From Pseudoalteromonas sp. XI10 (lineage in GTDB: Bacteria; Pseudomonadota; Gammaproteobacteria; Enterobacterales; Alteromonadaceae), in assembly GCF_001469895.1 (NCBI RefSeq), contig NZ_LOPY01000021.1, forward strand, positions 1 to 64,000: a DNA stretch of 64,000 bases. Direction: 5' to 3'. A model generated the notes under the pieces. That model saw only the letters and a program-made list of their open reading frames with translations, did not search any database and was not told the origin of the DNA. Positions 16,348 to 25,245 of this stretch are shown here, one piece after another. The stretch's first letter is position 1, and each line of letters starts with the position of its first letter. A program made the translations under genes and the position numbers.

Positions 16348-18507
16348 ATGCGTTTTAAATTTATTGCTGCTGCAGTGGGGTTCGCTGTAGCAAATGTTGC
16401 TGTTGCCGACGAAGGCATGTGGCAGCCTCACCAGTTACCAGAGCTTGAATCAGTGTTAAAAGCTAAAGGCTTGAGCATTGATGTAGAGTCAATTTCAAAA
16501 TTAACAGAGTTTCCAATGAATGCGGTAATTAGCCTTGGTGGTTGTACTGCTTCGTTTGTTTCACCAAAAGGCTTAGTTGTCACAAATCATCACTGTGCCT
16601 ATGGTTCGATTCAATATAACTCGACCACCGAAAACAATATTTTAGAAAATGGCTTTTTAGCTAAAACTACCGGCGAAGAAGTCCCTGCTGCGCCGGGTTC
16701 TCGTGTTTTTATAACAGAGCAAGTAACTGACGTTACAGATAAAGTAAATAAAGGGACTGAAAAGCTAACCGGTAAAGCACGTTTTGATGCTATTCAAGCA
16801 AATGAAAAAGCACTTGTTAGTGAGTGTGAGCAAGACAAGAGCTACCGCTGTAATGTGTATACTTTCCACGGTGGTCTTGAGTATTACCTTATTAAATCGC
16901 TAGAAATTAAAGATGTACGTTTAGCGTATGCACCTGCTATGGGCGTAGGTAAATACGGCGGTGATATCGATAACTGGATGTGGCCGCGCCACACAGGTGA
17001 TTTCTCGTTCTATCGCGCGTATGTAGGCAAAGATGGCAAACCAGCTGAATATTCAGAAGATAACGTGCCGTACCAAAGTGATGCGTTTTTAAAAGTAAGC
17101 GCTAAAGGCGTTCAAGAAGGCGATTTTGTGATGGTTACCGGTTATCCGGGCAGCACAAACCGTTACCGTATTTCGCCTGAAGTTGATTACGTGTTTAACA
17201 CAGCTTACCCATTAGCGCGTAAATATAACTCGAAATATGTCTCGTTAATTGAAGAAAATGCGCCTGAAGGCTCAGAGGCACGTATCGCTTATGAAAGCAC
17301 GATTGCGGGCTACAACAACTACATTAAAAACTATGGCTCAATGATTGAGAGTTTCAATAAAGGGTCAATGAATAGCCGTAAGCAACAATTCGAAAAAGAT
17401 CTCACTGCGTGGATCAACGAAGATAGTAAGCGCAAAGCTAAATACGGACATGTACTTGCTGATTTATCTGCGCTAGTTGCTCAGTCGCAAGAGCATAACC
17501 AGCGCGACCGCATGTTAGGTTACGTACACCGCTCACAAATGATCTCAACTGCTCGACGTTTATACCGTTTAGCTTACGAAAAACAAAAGCCAGATGCTGA
17601 GCGCGAAAGCGGTTATCAAGAACGTGATATGCCACGTATCGAATCTCGTTTAAAAAGCATGAGCCGTCGTTATGATGAAGCCGTAGATAAAGCTATTTTA
17701 CTGTACTTTATTGAGCAATATGCTGCATTACCTAAAGACGAGCGAGTTGCAGAGGTTGATAAAGCACTGGGTCTTACAAACGGTTTTGATAAACAAAAAC
17801 AGCAAGCCTTGCTTGATGACATGTATGCTAAATCGGTTCTTGCAGATGAAAGCAAACGTTTATGGATGGCAGATCTTGACCTTGCTCAGTTAAAGCAAAG
17901 TAGCGATCCATTCATTCAGTATGCGCATGCAATCTTTGAAGTCACAAAAGATATTGAAGATGCTAAAAAAGAACTGGCTGGTAAACAGCAAGCTGCTCGC
18001 CCTGAATTAATGGAAGCAATCATCGCTTATAACAAGGCACTTAATAAGCCTGTTTATGCTGATGCTAACAGCACCCTGCGTGTAACTTACGGTACGGTAG
18101 GCGGTTATTCACCGCAAGATGGCTTAGTGGCAACCCCCTTTACATCTTTAGAAGGACTACTTGCTAAAAACACCGGCGTTGAACCATTTAACTCACCAGA
18201 GAAACAAAACGAGTTAATTAAGCAAAAGCTTTATGGCGATTACACCGGCGGTATGAATACGGTTCCGGTTAACTTTTTATCAAATGTAGATACCACAGGT
18301 GGTAACTCTGGCTCACCAACGTTAAACGGTAATGCTGAGCTAGTTGGTTTGTTATTTGATGGTGTTTACGAAAGCATTATTGGTGATTGGGATTACGATG
18401 AAAATTTAAATCGCTCAATTCACGTTGATTCACGATATATGCTGTGGGTAATGGATAAAGTTGATAATGCTCAAAACCTACTTAAAGAGATGACTATCGT
18501 TAAGTAA
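16348..18507 (+). CDS. S46 family dipeptidyl-peptidase, DPP7-like
   Basis: A 719-residue periplasmic or surface serine peptidase that removes dipeptides from the N-terminus of oligopeptides. A signal peptide ends near VAVADEG (residue 20). The catalytic His lies in TNHHCAYG (residues 80-87) and the nucleophile is Ser654 in GGNSGSP. Eighteen residues after that Ser, where DPP11 has a specificity Arg and DPP7 a Gly, this protein has Gly672 with no gap in the motif. This suggests a preference for hydrophobic rather than acidic P1 residues. AAAGGA precedes the ATG. It is separately transcribed from folE2 (145 bp) and ends in a strong terminator. Confidence 0.9.
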   Translation: MRFKFIAAAVGFAVANVAVADEGMWQPHQLPELESVLKAKGLSIDVESISKLTEFPMNAVISLGGCTASFVSPKGLVVTNHHCAYGSIQYNSTTENNILENGFLAKTTGEEVPAAPGSRVFITEQVTDVTDKVNKGTEKLTGKARFDAIQANEKALVSECEQDKSYRCNVYTFHGGLEYYLIKSLEIKDVRLAYAPAMGVGKYGGDIDNWMWPRHTGDFSFYRAYVGKDGKPAEYSEDNVPYQSDAFLKVSAKGVQEGDFVMVTGYPGSTNRYRISPEVDYVFNTAYPLARKYNSKYVSLIEENAPEGSEARIAYESTIAGYNNYIKNYGSMIESFNKGSMNSRKQQFEKDLTAWINEDSKRKAKYGHVLADLSALVAQSQEHNQRDRMLGYVHRSQMISTARRLYRLAYEKQKPDAERESGYQERDMPRIESRLKSMSRRYDEAVDKAILLYFIEQYAALPKDERVAEVDKALGLTNGFDKQKQQALLDDMYAKSVLADESKRLWMADLDLAQLKQSSDPFIQYAHAIFEVTKDIEDAKKELAGKQQAARPELMEAIIAYNKALNKPVYADANSTLRVTYGTVGGYSPQDGLVATPFTSLEGLLAKNTGVEPFNSPEKQNELIKQKLYGDYTGGMNTVPVNFLSNVDTTGGNSGSPTLNGNAELVGLLFDGVYESIIGDWDYDENLNRSIHVDSRYMLWVMDKVDNAQNLLKEMTIVK

Positions 18508-18534
18508 TCTAAGTTTAAGGTTAATTTAAGCTTT

Positions 18535-18564
18535 AAAATGCCAGTCTAACAGACTGGCATTTTT
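18535..18564 (+). terminator. Rho-independent terminator of the S46 gene
   Basis: ATGCCAGTCT and AGACTGGCAT form a 10-bp stem with a three-base AAC loop, flanked by A- and T-runs. It lies 28 bp after the stop codon. Confidence 0.9.
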
Positions 18565-18630
18565 GTTTTTAATGAAAATAAAATCATTTAATTTCATAAG
18601 GTTGAAAAATATTTATAAAAATTAATTTTT

Positions 18631-18670
18631 CTTAAGTTTTATTTAAGTTTCGCTCGATAAATTTTACACA
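18631..18670 (+). promoter_or_regulatory. PmrA/QseB-type direct repeat overlapping a promoter
   Basis: CTTAAG-N5-TTTAAG (18631-18647) matches the PmrA box pattern YTTAAK-N5-YTTAAK. The second half occupies the -35 position, and 17 bp later TACACA at 18665-18670 can serve as a -10. It precedes a nine-gene run that encodes a PmrA/QseB-type response regulator, so autoregulation is inferred. Confidence 0.6.
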
Positions 18671-18693
18671 TAGCCTAAGTGGAGCGAACAATT

Positions 18694-19335
18694 ATGCTTT
18701 CAGTTCAACAATCACATCAAACTCAAGTTCAAGAGCCTGCCTTTGTTTGCACGCGTGAAGGAGCTCAACTCCGTGACCGCCTTGAGCGTAATATTAAGCA
18801 AGGTTTTGCTGCAGCCTATGACGCGAAAATTTCGCAGTTCATGCCGCTTCTTTGTGAGCTTAATATTGATGATGAAGTATGTACGTTAGGTCTTCGTTCT
18901 GCATCACAACCTTTGTTTATTGAACAATACCTCCCTGCGTCTATTGAGCACTTTGTTGGTGCCAAGCGTGAGCACATTTTTGAGCTCGGTAATTTATGCT
19001 CAACGCATCGAAAAGCCACCTTGGCACATTTTGTTTTAATGAACGAAGCGCTCTATCAAGTAGGAGCAAAATATTTAGTGTTTTGTGCAACCCGTAAAGT
19101 GAGAGCGCTATTAAAAATGCTGGGTGTGAATTGCAAAGAAATCGGTGTTGCCAATGCACAAGCATTACAAGATCCAGCAAGCTGGGGTAGCTATTACGAC
19201 AATCAACCAACCATTTGTGTGGTTGACCTAAACGAAGCACATCAACGTGTACTAAACACCCCAGTTTTATTCAATATCAAACAGCAGTGTTTGCAGTCAT
19301 CGCGTGAGCTAGCTGTATTTTTGGAGGTGTTATGA
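18694..19335 (+). CDS. Thermostable hemolysin family protein (GNAT-like fold)
   Basis: A 213-residue protein recognised by the T_hemolysin block ELGNLCSTHRKATL…YLVFCATRKVRALLKMLGV. Despite the family name, its core resembles GNAT/autoinducer-synthase-like acyltransferases, and lysis has been tied to few members. The start is the ATG at 18694, nine bases after GGAG; a GTG at 18679 upstream lies at the ribosome site itself and is rejected. Its stop overlaps the next start by four bases (ATGA). Leading an operon with an acyl-AMP ligase suggests it works on an activated fatty acyl group. That role is inferred. Confidence 0.8.
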   Translation: MLSVQQSHQTQVQEPAFVCTREGAQLRDRLERNIKQGFAAAYDAKISQFMPLLCELNIDDEVCTLGLRSASQPLFIEQYLPASIEHFVGAKREHIFELGNLCSTHRKATLAHFVLMNEALYQVGAKYLVFCATRKVRALLKMLGVNCKEIGVANAQALQDPASWGSYYDNQPTICVVDLNEAHQRVLNTPVLFNIKQQCLQSSRELAVFLEVL

Positions 19336-21491
19336 GTTGGTTGACACAATTACCACATAAAGATAGCGATACCTTAATGGTTTGCCACAAAAGTGATGGT
19401 GTGCGCTCACTAACTAAACAAGAATTTACTGAACAAGTAACTCGTTTACTGCCTACTTTGGCTGAATTTGATGCCCAAGGTGTGGCTTATCAATTAGATA
19501 ACACACCTGCTTGGTGTGTATTAGAAGCTGCGCTTAGCGAACTTAAAAGAGTGGCAATTCCGCTACCAACGTTTTTTACGGCTCAGCAAGTTGCGTTTGG
19601 TTTGCAAAATAGCGGAGCAGGACTATTTGTATGTGACCGCGCTTACGAAGGTGAGCATGCAAGGTTAGTGGCGTTAGTCGATGTTTCTAAGCATTACCCT
19701 TTGTACGTTTATCAGTTGAGCAATACAAAGCCAATTTCTTATTTTGCTAACACGCAAAAGATTACCTTTACGTCGGGCTCAACGGGCACACCAAAAGGCG
19801 TGTGTTTATCGCTTGAGAGTCAATTGCAAGTAGCAACATCACTTTATCAAAGTATTGGTTTAGAAAAACCAAACCATTTGTGTTTACTGCCGCTACCGGT
19901 TTTGCTTGAGAATTTAGCCGGTGTTTATGCGCCGCTGTTAGCTGGTGGCACGGTTAATTTAGTGCCTTTAGCTGAACTTGGTTTTTCTGGTGCACAGTTA
20001 CTTGAGCCACACAAATTAATAGCCGCAATTGAGCGCACTGAGCCAAATACCCTTATTTTAGTGCCAGAACTACTGACTTGCTTAGTGGCTTTCGCAAAGC
20101 AAGGTTGGCAAGCACCTAAAAGCTTAAAGTTTATTGCAGTAGGTGGTGCTGTTGTAAGCCAAGCGCTTATTAAGCAAGCCCGTGAGCTCGGTTTACCGGT
20201 TTATCAAGGCTATGGTTTGTCTGAATCGTCATCGGTAGTGAGCTTAAACACTCGCGATGATGATGACATCGACACCGCAGGGCGAGTACTTAAGCACATT
20301 CAATACAAAATTGAAAATGGTCAGCTTTATATCAAGGGTTCATTGTTTTTGGGGTACTTAGGTCAAGCTGCACAAAATGCTGACGATTGGTATGCAACTG
20401 GCGATCTCGTTACTGAGCAAGCAGGTCGCTTGGTTATACAAGGCCGTTTGAAAAACCAACTTATCACCAGCTTTGGTCGCAATATCAGTGCCGAATGGCC
20501 AGAGTCGTTATTGCTTAGCCACAGCCAGGTACAACAAGCAGTAGTGATTGGCGAAGGCCAGGCATTTTTAGCCGCACTTATCTATGCAAACCAAGCGATG
20601 AGTGACACTGAACTTGCTGCCCATATTAGGGCACAAAACGCACAACTCCCTGAATACGCACAGATCAGAAAATGGCATCGAATGGCAGAGCCTATGAGCC
20701 ACACGCAAGGCTTATTAACTAGCAATAATCGCCCAAAACGCGATGTTATCAATCAATTTTTTGCTGCAGAGATTTCTGCACTTTATCAAGAGGCGACGAG
20801 CATGAGTCAATTTTTCAATACATTACAAGCCGAAACACAAACAGAGCGTGACTACCTTTTAGCAGCGCCGATTATTGGCCGCGTTTTTAAAGGTGAAGTA
20901 AGCCTGAGTGAATATGCATCGTTCTTAACGCAAGCTTATCACCATGTTAAACACACAGTGCCATTACTGATGGCTGTCGGGGCAAAGCTAAGTGATAAAC
21001 AAGAGTGGTTGCGCGAAGCTGTTGCAGAATACATCGAAGAAGAACTAGGCCATCAAGAATGGGTGCTAAACGATATTGCAGCCTGTGGTTTTGATAAAGA
21101 GTTGGTGCGTCATTCTCGTCCACAGTTTTCGACCGAATTAATGGTGTCGTATGCCTATGATGCAATTAATCGCGGTAACCCACTGGCATTCTTTGGCATG
21201 GTTCATGTGCTTGAGGGTACCTCGATTGCTTTAGCCGATAATGCAGCAGGGCAAATTCGTGAAGCTGTAGGCCTACCGAAAAAGGCATTTTCATACCTTA
21301 CTTCTCACGGTGCACTGGATATTGAACACGTTAAGTTCTTCGAATCACTGATGAACAAAATAGACAACGAAGACGACCAACAAGCCATCATTCATGCCGC
21401 TAAATGTTTTTACAAACTATACGGCAATATTTTTCGTGACCTCGATATCGAGCCTTTCTTTAGCGAAGCTGACTTGGAGCAAAGCGCATGA
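19332..21491 (+). CDS. Acyl-AMP ligase fused to a haem-oxygenase-like diiron oxidase domain
   Basis: A 719-residue two-domain enzyme. Residues 1 to ~480 form an ANL adenylating domain with FTSGSTGTPKG, GYGLSESS and YATGDL, which should activate a carboxylic acid, probably a fatty acid. Residues ~500-715 form a haem-oxygenase-like/TenA-like domain. It carries a full metal ligand set of the HDO type: Glu571-x2-His574, Glu628, and His659-x3-Asp663-x2-His666. The Glu-x2-His spacing resembles UndA, and His-x3-Asp-x2-His resembles CADD. HDO enzymes use a diiron centre and O2 on acyl or amino acid substrates. No carrier-protein domain is present. It overlaps both neighbours by four bases. The product is unknown. 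Confidence 0.85.
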   Translation: MSWLTQLPHKDSDTLMVCHKSDGVRSLTKQEFTEQVTRLLPTLAEFDAQGVAYQLDNTPAWCVLEAALSELKRVAIPLPTFFTAQQVAFGLQNSGAGLFVCDRAYEGEHARLVALVDVSKHYPLYVYQLSNTKPISYFANTQKITFTSGSTGTPKGVCLSLESQLQVATSLYQSIGLEKPNHLCLLPLPVLLENLAGVYAPLLAGGTVNLVPLAELGFSGAQLLEPHKLIAAIERTEPNTLILVPELLTCLVAFAKQGWQAPKSLKFIAVGGAVVSQALIKQARELGLPVYQGYGLSESSSVVSLNTRDDDDIDTAGRVLKHIQYKIENGQLYIKGSLFLGYLGQAAQNADDWYATGDLVTEQAGRLVIQGRLKNQLITSFGRNISAEWPESLLLSHSQVQQAVVIGEGQAFLAALIYANQAMSDTELAAHIRAQNAQLPEYAQIRKWHRMAEPMSHTQGLLTSNNRPKRDVINQFFAAEISALYQEATSMSQFFNTLQAETQTERDYLLAAPIIGRVFKGEVSLSEYASFLTQAYHHVKHTVPLLMAVGAKLSDKQEWLREAVAEYIEEELGHQEWVLNDIAACGFDKELVRHSRPQFSTELMVSYAYDAINRGNPLAFFGMVHVLEGTSIALADNAAGQIREAVGLPKKAFSYLTSHGALDIEHVKFFESLMNKIDNEDDQQAIIHAAKCFYKLYGNIFRDLDIEPFFSEADLEQSA

Positions 21492-22264
21492 GTAGCCCAG
21501 TGTGTGTGCTAACCGGTGCAACAGGGGGCATTGGCCGTGCTATTGCCCTTCGTCTCGCAAAAGAAGGTTGGCGTTTATTACTCGTTGGTAGAAATATTAA
21601 GCAACTTGCTGCACTGCAATTGGAATGTGGCAATGATGCTGAGTATTTTCAGGCCGACCTAAGTAACAGCGAATCTCGTGATGATCTTGCTAAGTTTGCC
21701 CAGCAAATTGGTGGTGCAAGGCTACTTGTTAATAACGCGGGTGTTAATGTGATGCAGGGTTTTACTGAAATCAGCGAGCAGCAAATTGATCACCTGTTAA
21801 ATATTAACCTGCATGTGCCCATTAAATTGTGTCAGTTATTTTTACCACAAATCACCCGTAATAAAGGCACGATTGTAAACATAGGTTCATCGTTTGGCAG
21901 CATTGGCTATCCGTATCAAACCTTGTATTGCGCTAGCAAGTTTGGCTTAAGAGGAATGACCGAAGCTCTTGCCAGAGAGCTCAGTCACAGCGATGTGAAA
22001 GTATTGTATTTAGCGCCTCGTGCGACTGACACCGCAATTAACTCGCCACAAGTGCGCGCGATGAACAAAGAGCTGGGTAACACCATGGATCCGCCAGAAA
22101 AAGTGGCTGATGCATTAATAGATTTAATTAAATCAAAAAAACGTCGTCGTTTTATTGGTTTTCCAGAAACATTATTTGCCCGTATTAACGGCGCATTTCC
22201 ATCACTCGTTGATAACGCAATAGCAAAACAACTTCCTAAAATTAAAAGTTTTTTTGCCAACTAA
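21488..22264 (+). CDS. Short-chain dehydrogenase/reductase
   Basis: A classical SDR of 258 residues. The NAD(P) site is GATGGIGRA near the N-terminus, followed by NNAGVN, the catalytic Ser in IGSSFGS and the YCASK active site. An Arg soon after the first Gly motif suggests NADPH. The start overlaps the stop of the ligase-HDO fusion by four bases. In this setting it probably reduces or oxidises the product of that enzyme, for example an aldehyde or ketone. This is inference from position. Confidence 0.9.
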   Translation: MSSPVCVLTGATGGIGRAIALRLAKEGWRLLLVGRNIKQLAALQLECGNDAEYFQADLSNSESRDDLAKFAQQIGGARLLVNNAGVNVMQGFTEISEQQIDHLLNINLHVPIKLCQLFLPQITRNKGTIVNIGSSFGSIGYPYQTLYCASKFGLRGMTEALARELSHSDVKVLYLAPRATDTAINSPQVRAMNKELGNTMDPPEKVADALIDLIKSKKRRRFIGFPETLFARINGAFPSLVDNAIAKQLPKIKSFFAN

Positions 22265-22278
22265 ATTGATCAAGGTGA

Positions 22279-22932
22279 ATGATTATGACTAAACTAAATT
22301 TAAAAGCCCTAATGATGTTAGGTGCTATCATCGCTGCACCTGCAAAAGCCGACTTTAATAGCGATTTAAGTTCGGTGCAAAAGCAGTGGGCAGTGGTTAA
22401 TTACGAATTAGTTGACGATGCGCAGTTAGATGCATTCGAAAAATTAGCGAGCGAAACCGCAGAGTTTACAAAAGCGAACGACCAGCAAGCGGCAAGCCAT
22501 ATTTGGTACGGTATTGTGCTATCGAGCTATGCGGGGGCGAAAGGAGGCTTAGGCGCGCTAGGCCTTGCAAAAGATGCTAAAGCGCAATTTGAAAAAGCGC
22601 TAAGTCTAGATCCAAAAGCACTTGAAGGCTCAGCATATACGAGCCTTGCAACCTTATACGGTAAAGTACCGGGTTGGCCAATTGGCTTTGGTGATGACGA
22701 TGAAGCGAAAAAGCTATTTAAGCAAGCGCTTGAGCTAAACCCGCGTGGTATCGATAGCAACTATTTATATGCGTCATTCTTGTATGACGAGCGCAAATAT
22801 AAATCAGCTAAAGAGTTTTTATTGGTTGCACAGCAAGCGCCAGCGCGTCCTGAAAGACCAAAAGCAGATCTTTACCGCCAGCAAGAAATTACTAAATTAT
22901 TGGCTAAGGTAGAGAAAAAAATAAAGAGATAA
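22279..22932 (+). CDS. Exported TPR-repeat protein
   Basis: A 217-residue protein with a signal peptide ending near APAKADF. It holds TPR-like helical repeats (AKAQFEKALSLDPKALEG and AKKLFKQALELNPRGIDS are two units), so it probably binds a protein partner in the periplasm. AAGGTG precedes two possible ATG starts at 22279 and 22285. Spacing is 14 bp from the SDR and three bp to the response regulator, so it belongs to the same operon. No enzymatic motif is visible. Confidence 0.75.
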   Translation: MIMTKLNLKALMMLGAIIAAPAKADFNSDLSSVQKQWAVVNYELVDDAQLDAFEKLASETAEFTKANDQQAASHIWYGIVLSSYAGAKGGLGALGLAKDAKAQFEKALSLDPKALEGSAYTSLATLYGKVPGWPIGFGDDDEAKKLFKQALELNPRGIDSNYLYASFLYDERKYKSAKEFLLVAQQAPARPERPKADLYRQQEITKLLAKVEKKIKR

Positions 22933-22935
22933 ACT

Positions 22936-23595
22936 ATGCATTTATTGCTCGTTGAAGACGACCACTTAGTGGCAGAAGGCCTATGTCGTTCTTTACGTCA
23001 ACAAGGATATAGTGTTGAACATAGTTCTACTGTTCAATCAGCAATGCAGTGGCTGCAAAGTGACGAAATTGAGCTGGTAGTCCTTGATTTAGGGCTACCA
23101 GACGGTGACGGCATCGATATTCTAAAGCACATCAAAAAGCATCGTAAAAATATACCCGTGGTGATTTTAACAGCCAGAGGCAGTATTGATGATAAAGTCA
23201 TGGGGCTAGATTTAGGCGCTGATGATTATCTAGCAAAGCCCTTTGATCCCGCAGAATTATTTGCCCGTCTACGGGTTGCCAGTAGGCGTTTGACCCAAGC
23301 ACAAACCAGCACTTTAAAAGTTGGTGATGTTGAAATGGACACCGCCGCTTTTACCGTGAGCTTTCAAGGTGAGCCAGTAAACTTGCCGCGCAAAGAGTTT
23401 ATGCTCCTTAAAGCCTTGTTAGAAAACCAAGGCCGCGTGCAATCAAAACAACAGTTAGAAAGTAAACTGTATGAATGGGGCGAAGAGGTGGGGTCTAATA
23501 CCATCGAAGTACACATTCATCACTTGCGTAAAAAATTCCCAAAAGAGTTTATTAAAACCTTACGCGGCATCGGTTATGTGGTGGGTAAACGCTAG
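22936..23595 (+). CDS. OmpR-family response regulator, PmrA/QseB subgroup
   Basis: A 219-residue regulator with a receiver domain (phospho-acceptor Asp51 in VVLDLGLP; conserved Lys in AKPFD) and a winged-helix output domain. The segment SNTIEVHIHHLRKKF is characteristic of the PmrA/QseB/TctD subgroup. Its stop shares a base with the GTG start of the kinase. The operon promoter carries a PmrA-box-like direct repeat, so it probably controls its own transcription unit. Confidence 0.93.
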   Translation: MHLLLVEDDHLVAEGLCRSLRQQGYSVEHSSTVQSAMQWLQSDEIELVVLDLGLPDGDGIDILKHIKKHRKNIPVVILTARGSIDDKVMGLDLGADDYLAKPFDPAELFARLRVASRRLTQAQTSTLKVGDVEMDTAAFTVSFQGEPVNLPRKEFMLLKALLENQGRVQSKQQLESKLYEWGEEVGSNTIEVHIHHLRKKFPKEFIKTLRGIGYVVGKR

Positions 23596-24905
23596 TGTCA
23601 ATTCGTAAAAGGCTGACTTTACTCATTTTGTCTATGGTGATCTTAACCTGTTTTTTGGCTTTTACTAAAGGTTATCGTGAAAGCATGAATCAGGCTGAAG
23701 CACTGCTCGATAACGAGTTGGTAACGCTTGCTCATGTGTTGATTGAGCAGCCTCTCAGTAAAGGTACCCCAGCTTATAGTAGTGATTTACCGCAGCTATT
23801 ATTTCAGGTCTGGGTTGATGACAGCTTGGCCTCAAGCTCAAAGTCATTGCAGCATAACCCTAGCAATCAAAGTCAGTGGCAAACTGGGTTTAGTGTTGAG
23901 AACTTGGCTGGGCAACGAGTAAAAGTGTATCGCTTAAGCGAAGGCAATAAGCGGGTGCTTATTGCAGAGCCTTTGAGTAAACGTGTGGCACTCACCGAAA
24001 CCGTGATTCTATCGGCCATGACGCCGCTGCTTTGGAGCGTGCCTATCCTTGCACTCCTTATTAGTGTGTTTGTAAAACAAGGGCTTGCGCCACTAACTCG
24101 GTTATCTAATCAACTAAAACATCGTCAAGCAAATGACTTTACGGCTATTCCTTGGCAAACTCCAGAACAAGAAATTAAACCTGTAATTAGCCGCTTAAAT
24201 GACCTATTTAAACGAGTTGAAAGTGCTTATTTACGAGAGCGCTTTTTTGCCTCCGATGCAGCCCATGAACTGCGCACGCCGCTCAGTAGTTTAAAAATCA
24301 ATGTACATAACCTACAGGCCCAAGGTGTTGAGAGTGTTGAGCTAGATGCGATGGAACAAGGCGTAGATAAGCTAAGTAATATTGTTGAACAGATGTTGAT
24401 TTTGGGTCGTACTTATCCAGAACAATGGCAGGCGCAATTTAGCGCGGTATCGGTGCTAGAAATTAGCCAGCAGGTAGCCTCACAGCTTTATGATCGTATT
24501 GACGAAAAAGAACACACTATCAGCATTGAAGGTGATGATTTTATCATTGCCGGTGACGAATTCACCTTACTCACCTTATTTGGCAACTTACTTAGTAACG
24601 CCATAAAATATACTCCAGCGTCGGGAGAAATTTGTATTACCTTGAAAGCCGAAAATGATCGTTTTATCTGGCAAATAGATGACTCAGGCCCTGGTATTGA
24701 CGAAGCCCAAAAGCAGCGCATTTTTAACCGTTTTTACCGTGTGGGTGGCGATAAACATCCATCAGGTGAGCAAGGAGCCGGGCTTGGTATGGCCATTGTT
24801 GAGCATATAGTGTCGATTTATAGCGCCGATATTGCTTTAGCAGATAGTCATCTTGGTGGCTTGCGGGTGAGTGTTTCCTTCATGCAAGGAGATGTCAGTG
24901 AATAA
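23595..24905 (+). CDS. Sensor histidine kinase, QseC/PmrB-like
   Basis: A 436-residue membrane kinase paired with the preceding regulator. Two membrane segments (about 8-24 and 134-158) bracket a ~110-residue periplasmic sensor. A linker and the dimerisation domain follow, with phospho-His224 in DAAHELRTPLS. The ATPase domain has N-box NLLSNAIKYTP, DDSGPGID and GLGMAIVEH. The GTG start overlaps the upstream TAG. The sensor part has no recognisable ligand motif; being co-encoded with iron-permease-like genes suggests metal or redox sensing, which is inference. Confidence 0.92.
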   Translation: MSIRKRLTLLILSMVILTCFLAFTKGYRESMNQAEALLDNELVTLAHVLIEQPLSKGTPAYSSDLPQLLFQVWVDDSLASSSKSLQHNPSNQSQWQTGFSVENLAGQRVKVYRLSEGNKRVLIAEPLSKRVALTETVILSAMTPLLWSVPILALLISVFVKQGLAPLTRLSNQLKHRQANDFTAIPWQTPEQEIKPVISRLNDLFKRVESAYLRERFFASDAAHELRTPLSSLKINVHNLQAQGVESVELDAMEQGVDKLSNIVEQMLILGRTYPEQWQAQFSAVSVLEISQQVASQLYDRIDEKEHTISIEGDDFIIAGDEFTLLTLFGNLLSNAIKYTPASGEICITLKAENDRFIWQIDDSGPGIDEAQKQRIFNRFYRVGGDKHPSGEQGAGLGMAIVEHIVSIYSADIALADSHLGGLRVSVSFMQGDVSE

Positions 24906-25245
24906 ATGGATTTTGGCGCTTTCTATGTTGCTATTATGTATGCCGTCTTGGCTAGTCTATGCCAAAGAGTACAAGCTGATCTTAAAAGACCATTTGTTTT
25001 ATCCTGCAGAAATAAAAGTACCTGCCAATAAAAAGCTGCGGCTTTTGATCGAAAACCAAGATGACACCCCAGAAGAGTTCGATAGCTTTGACTTGAATCG
25101 CGAAAAAGTGCTCTACCCAGGTCGCACGAGCGTCATTTATATTGGGCCGCTCAGCCCTGGGCGTTATGACTTTTTTGGTGAATTTTCGCCTAATACAGCG
25201 CGAGGGACAGTCGTGGCTACGGAGGAAAAAGATGCTGATAACTAG
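24898..25245 (+). CDS. Periplasmic cupredoxin-fold protein, FTR1 partner type
   Basis: A 115-residue exported single-domain cupredoxin-like protein. The signal peptide ends near VYAKEY. I start it at the GTG at 24898, six bases after AAGGAG and overlapping the kinase stop; the longer frame from 24871 lies inside the kinase. The segment PEEFDSFDLNREKV and the GPLSPGRYDFFGEF block match small cupredoxins found beside FTR1-like permeases. No Cys or C-terminal Met is present, and the usual copper-ligand His is replaced by Glu, so classical blue-copper binding looks unlikely. It may bind iron, as in EfeO/FetP-like partners. Confidence 0.75.
   Translation: MNKWILALSMLLLCMPSWLVYAKEYKLILKDHLFYPAEIKVPANKKLRLLIENQDDTPEEFDSFDLNREKVLYPGRTSVIYIGPLSPGRYDFFGEFSPNTARGTVVATEEKDADN

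Noticed and set aside
18679..18693. GTG start giving a longer T_hemolysin protein
   Set aside because: The GGAG ribosome site overlaps this codon; the ATG at 18694 is correctly spaced.
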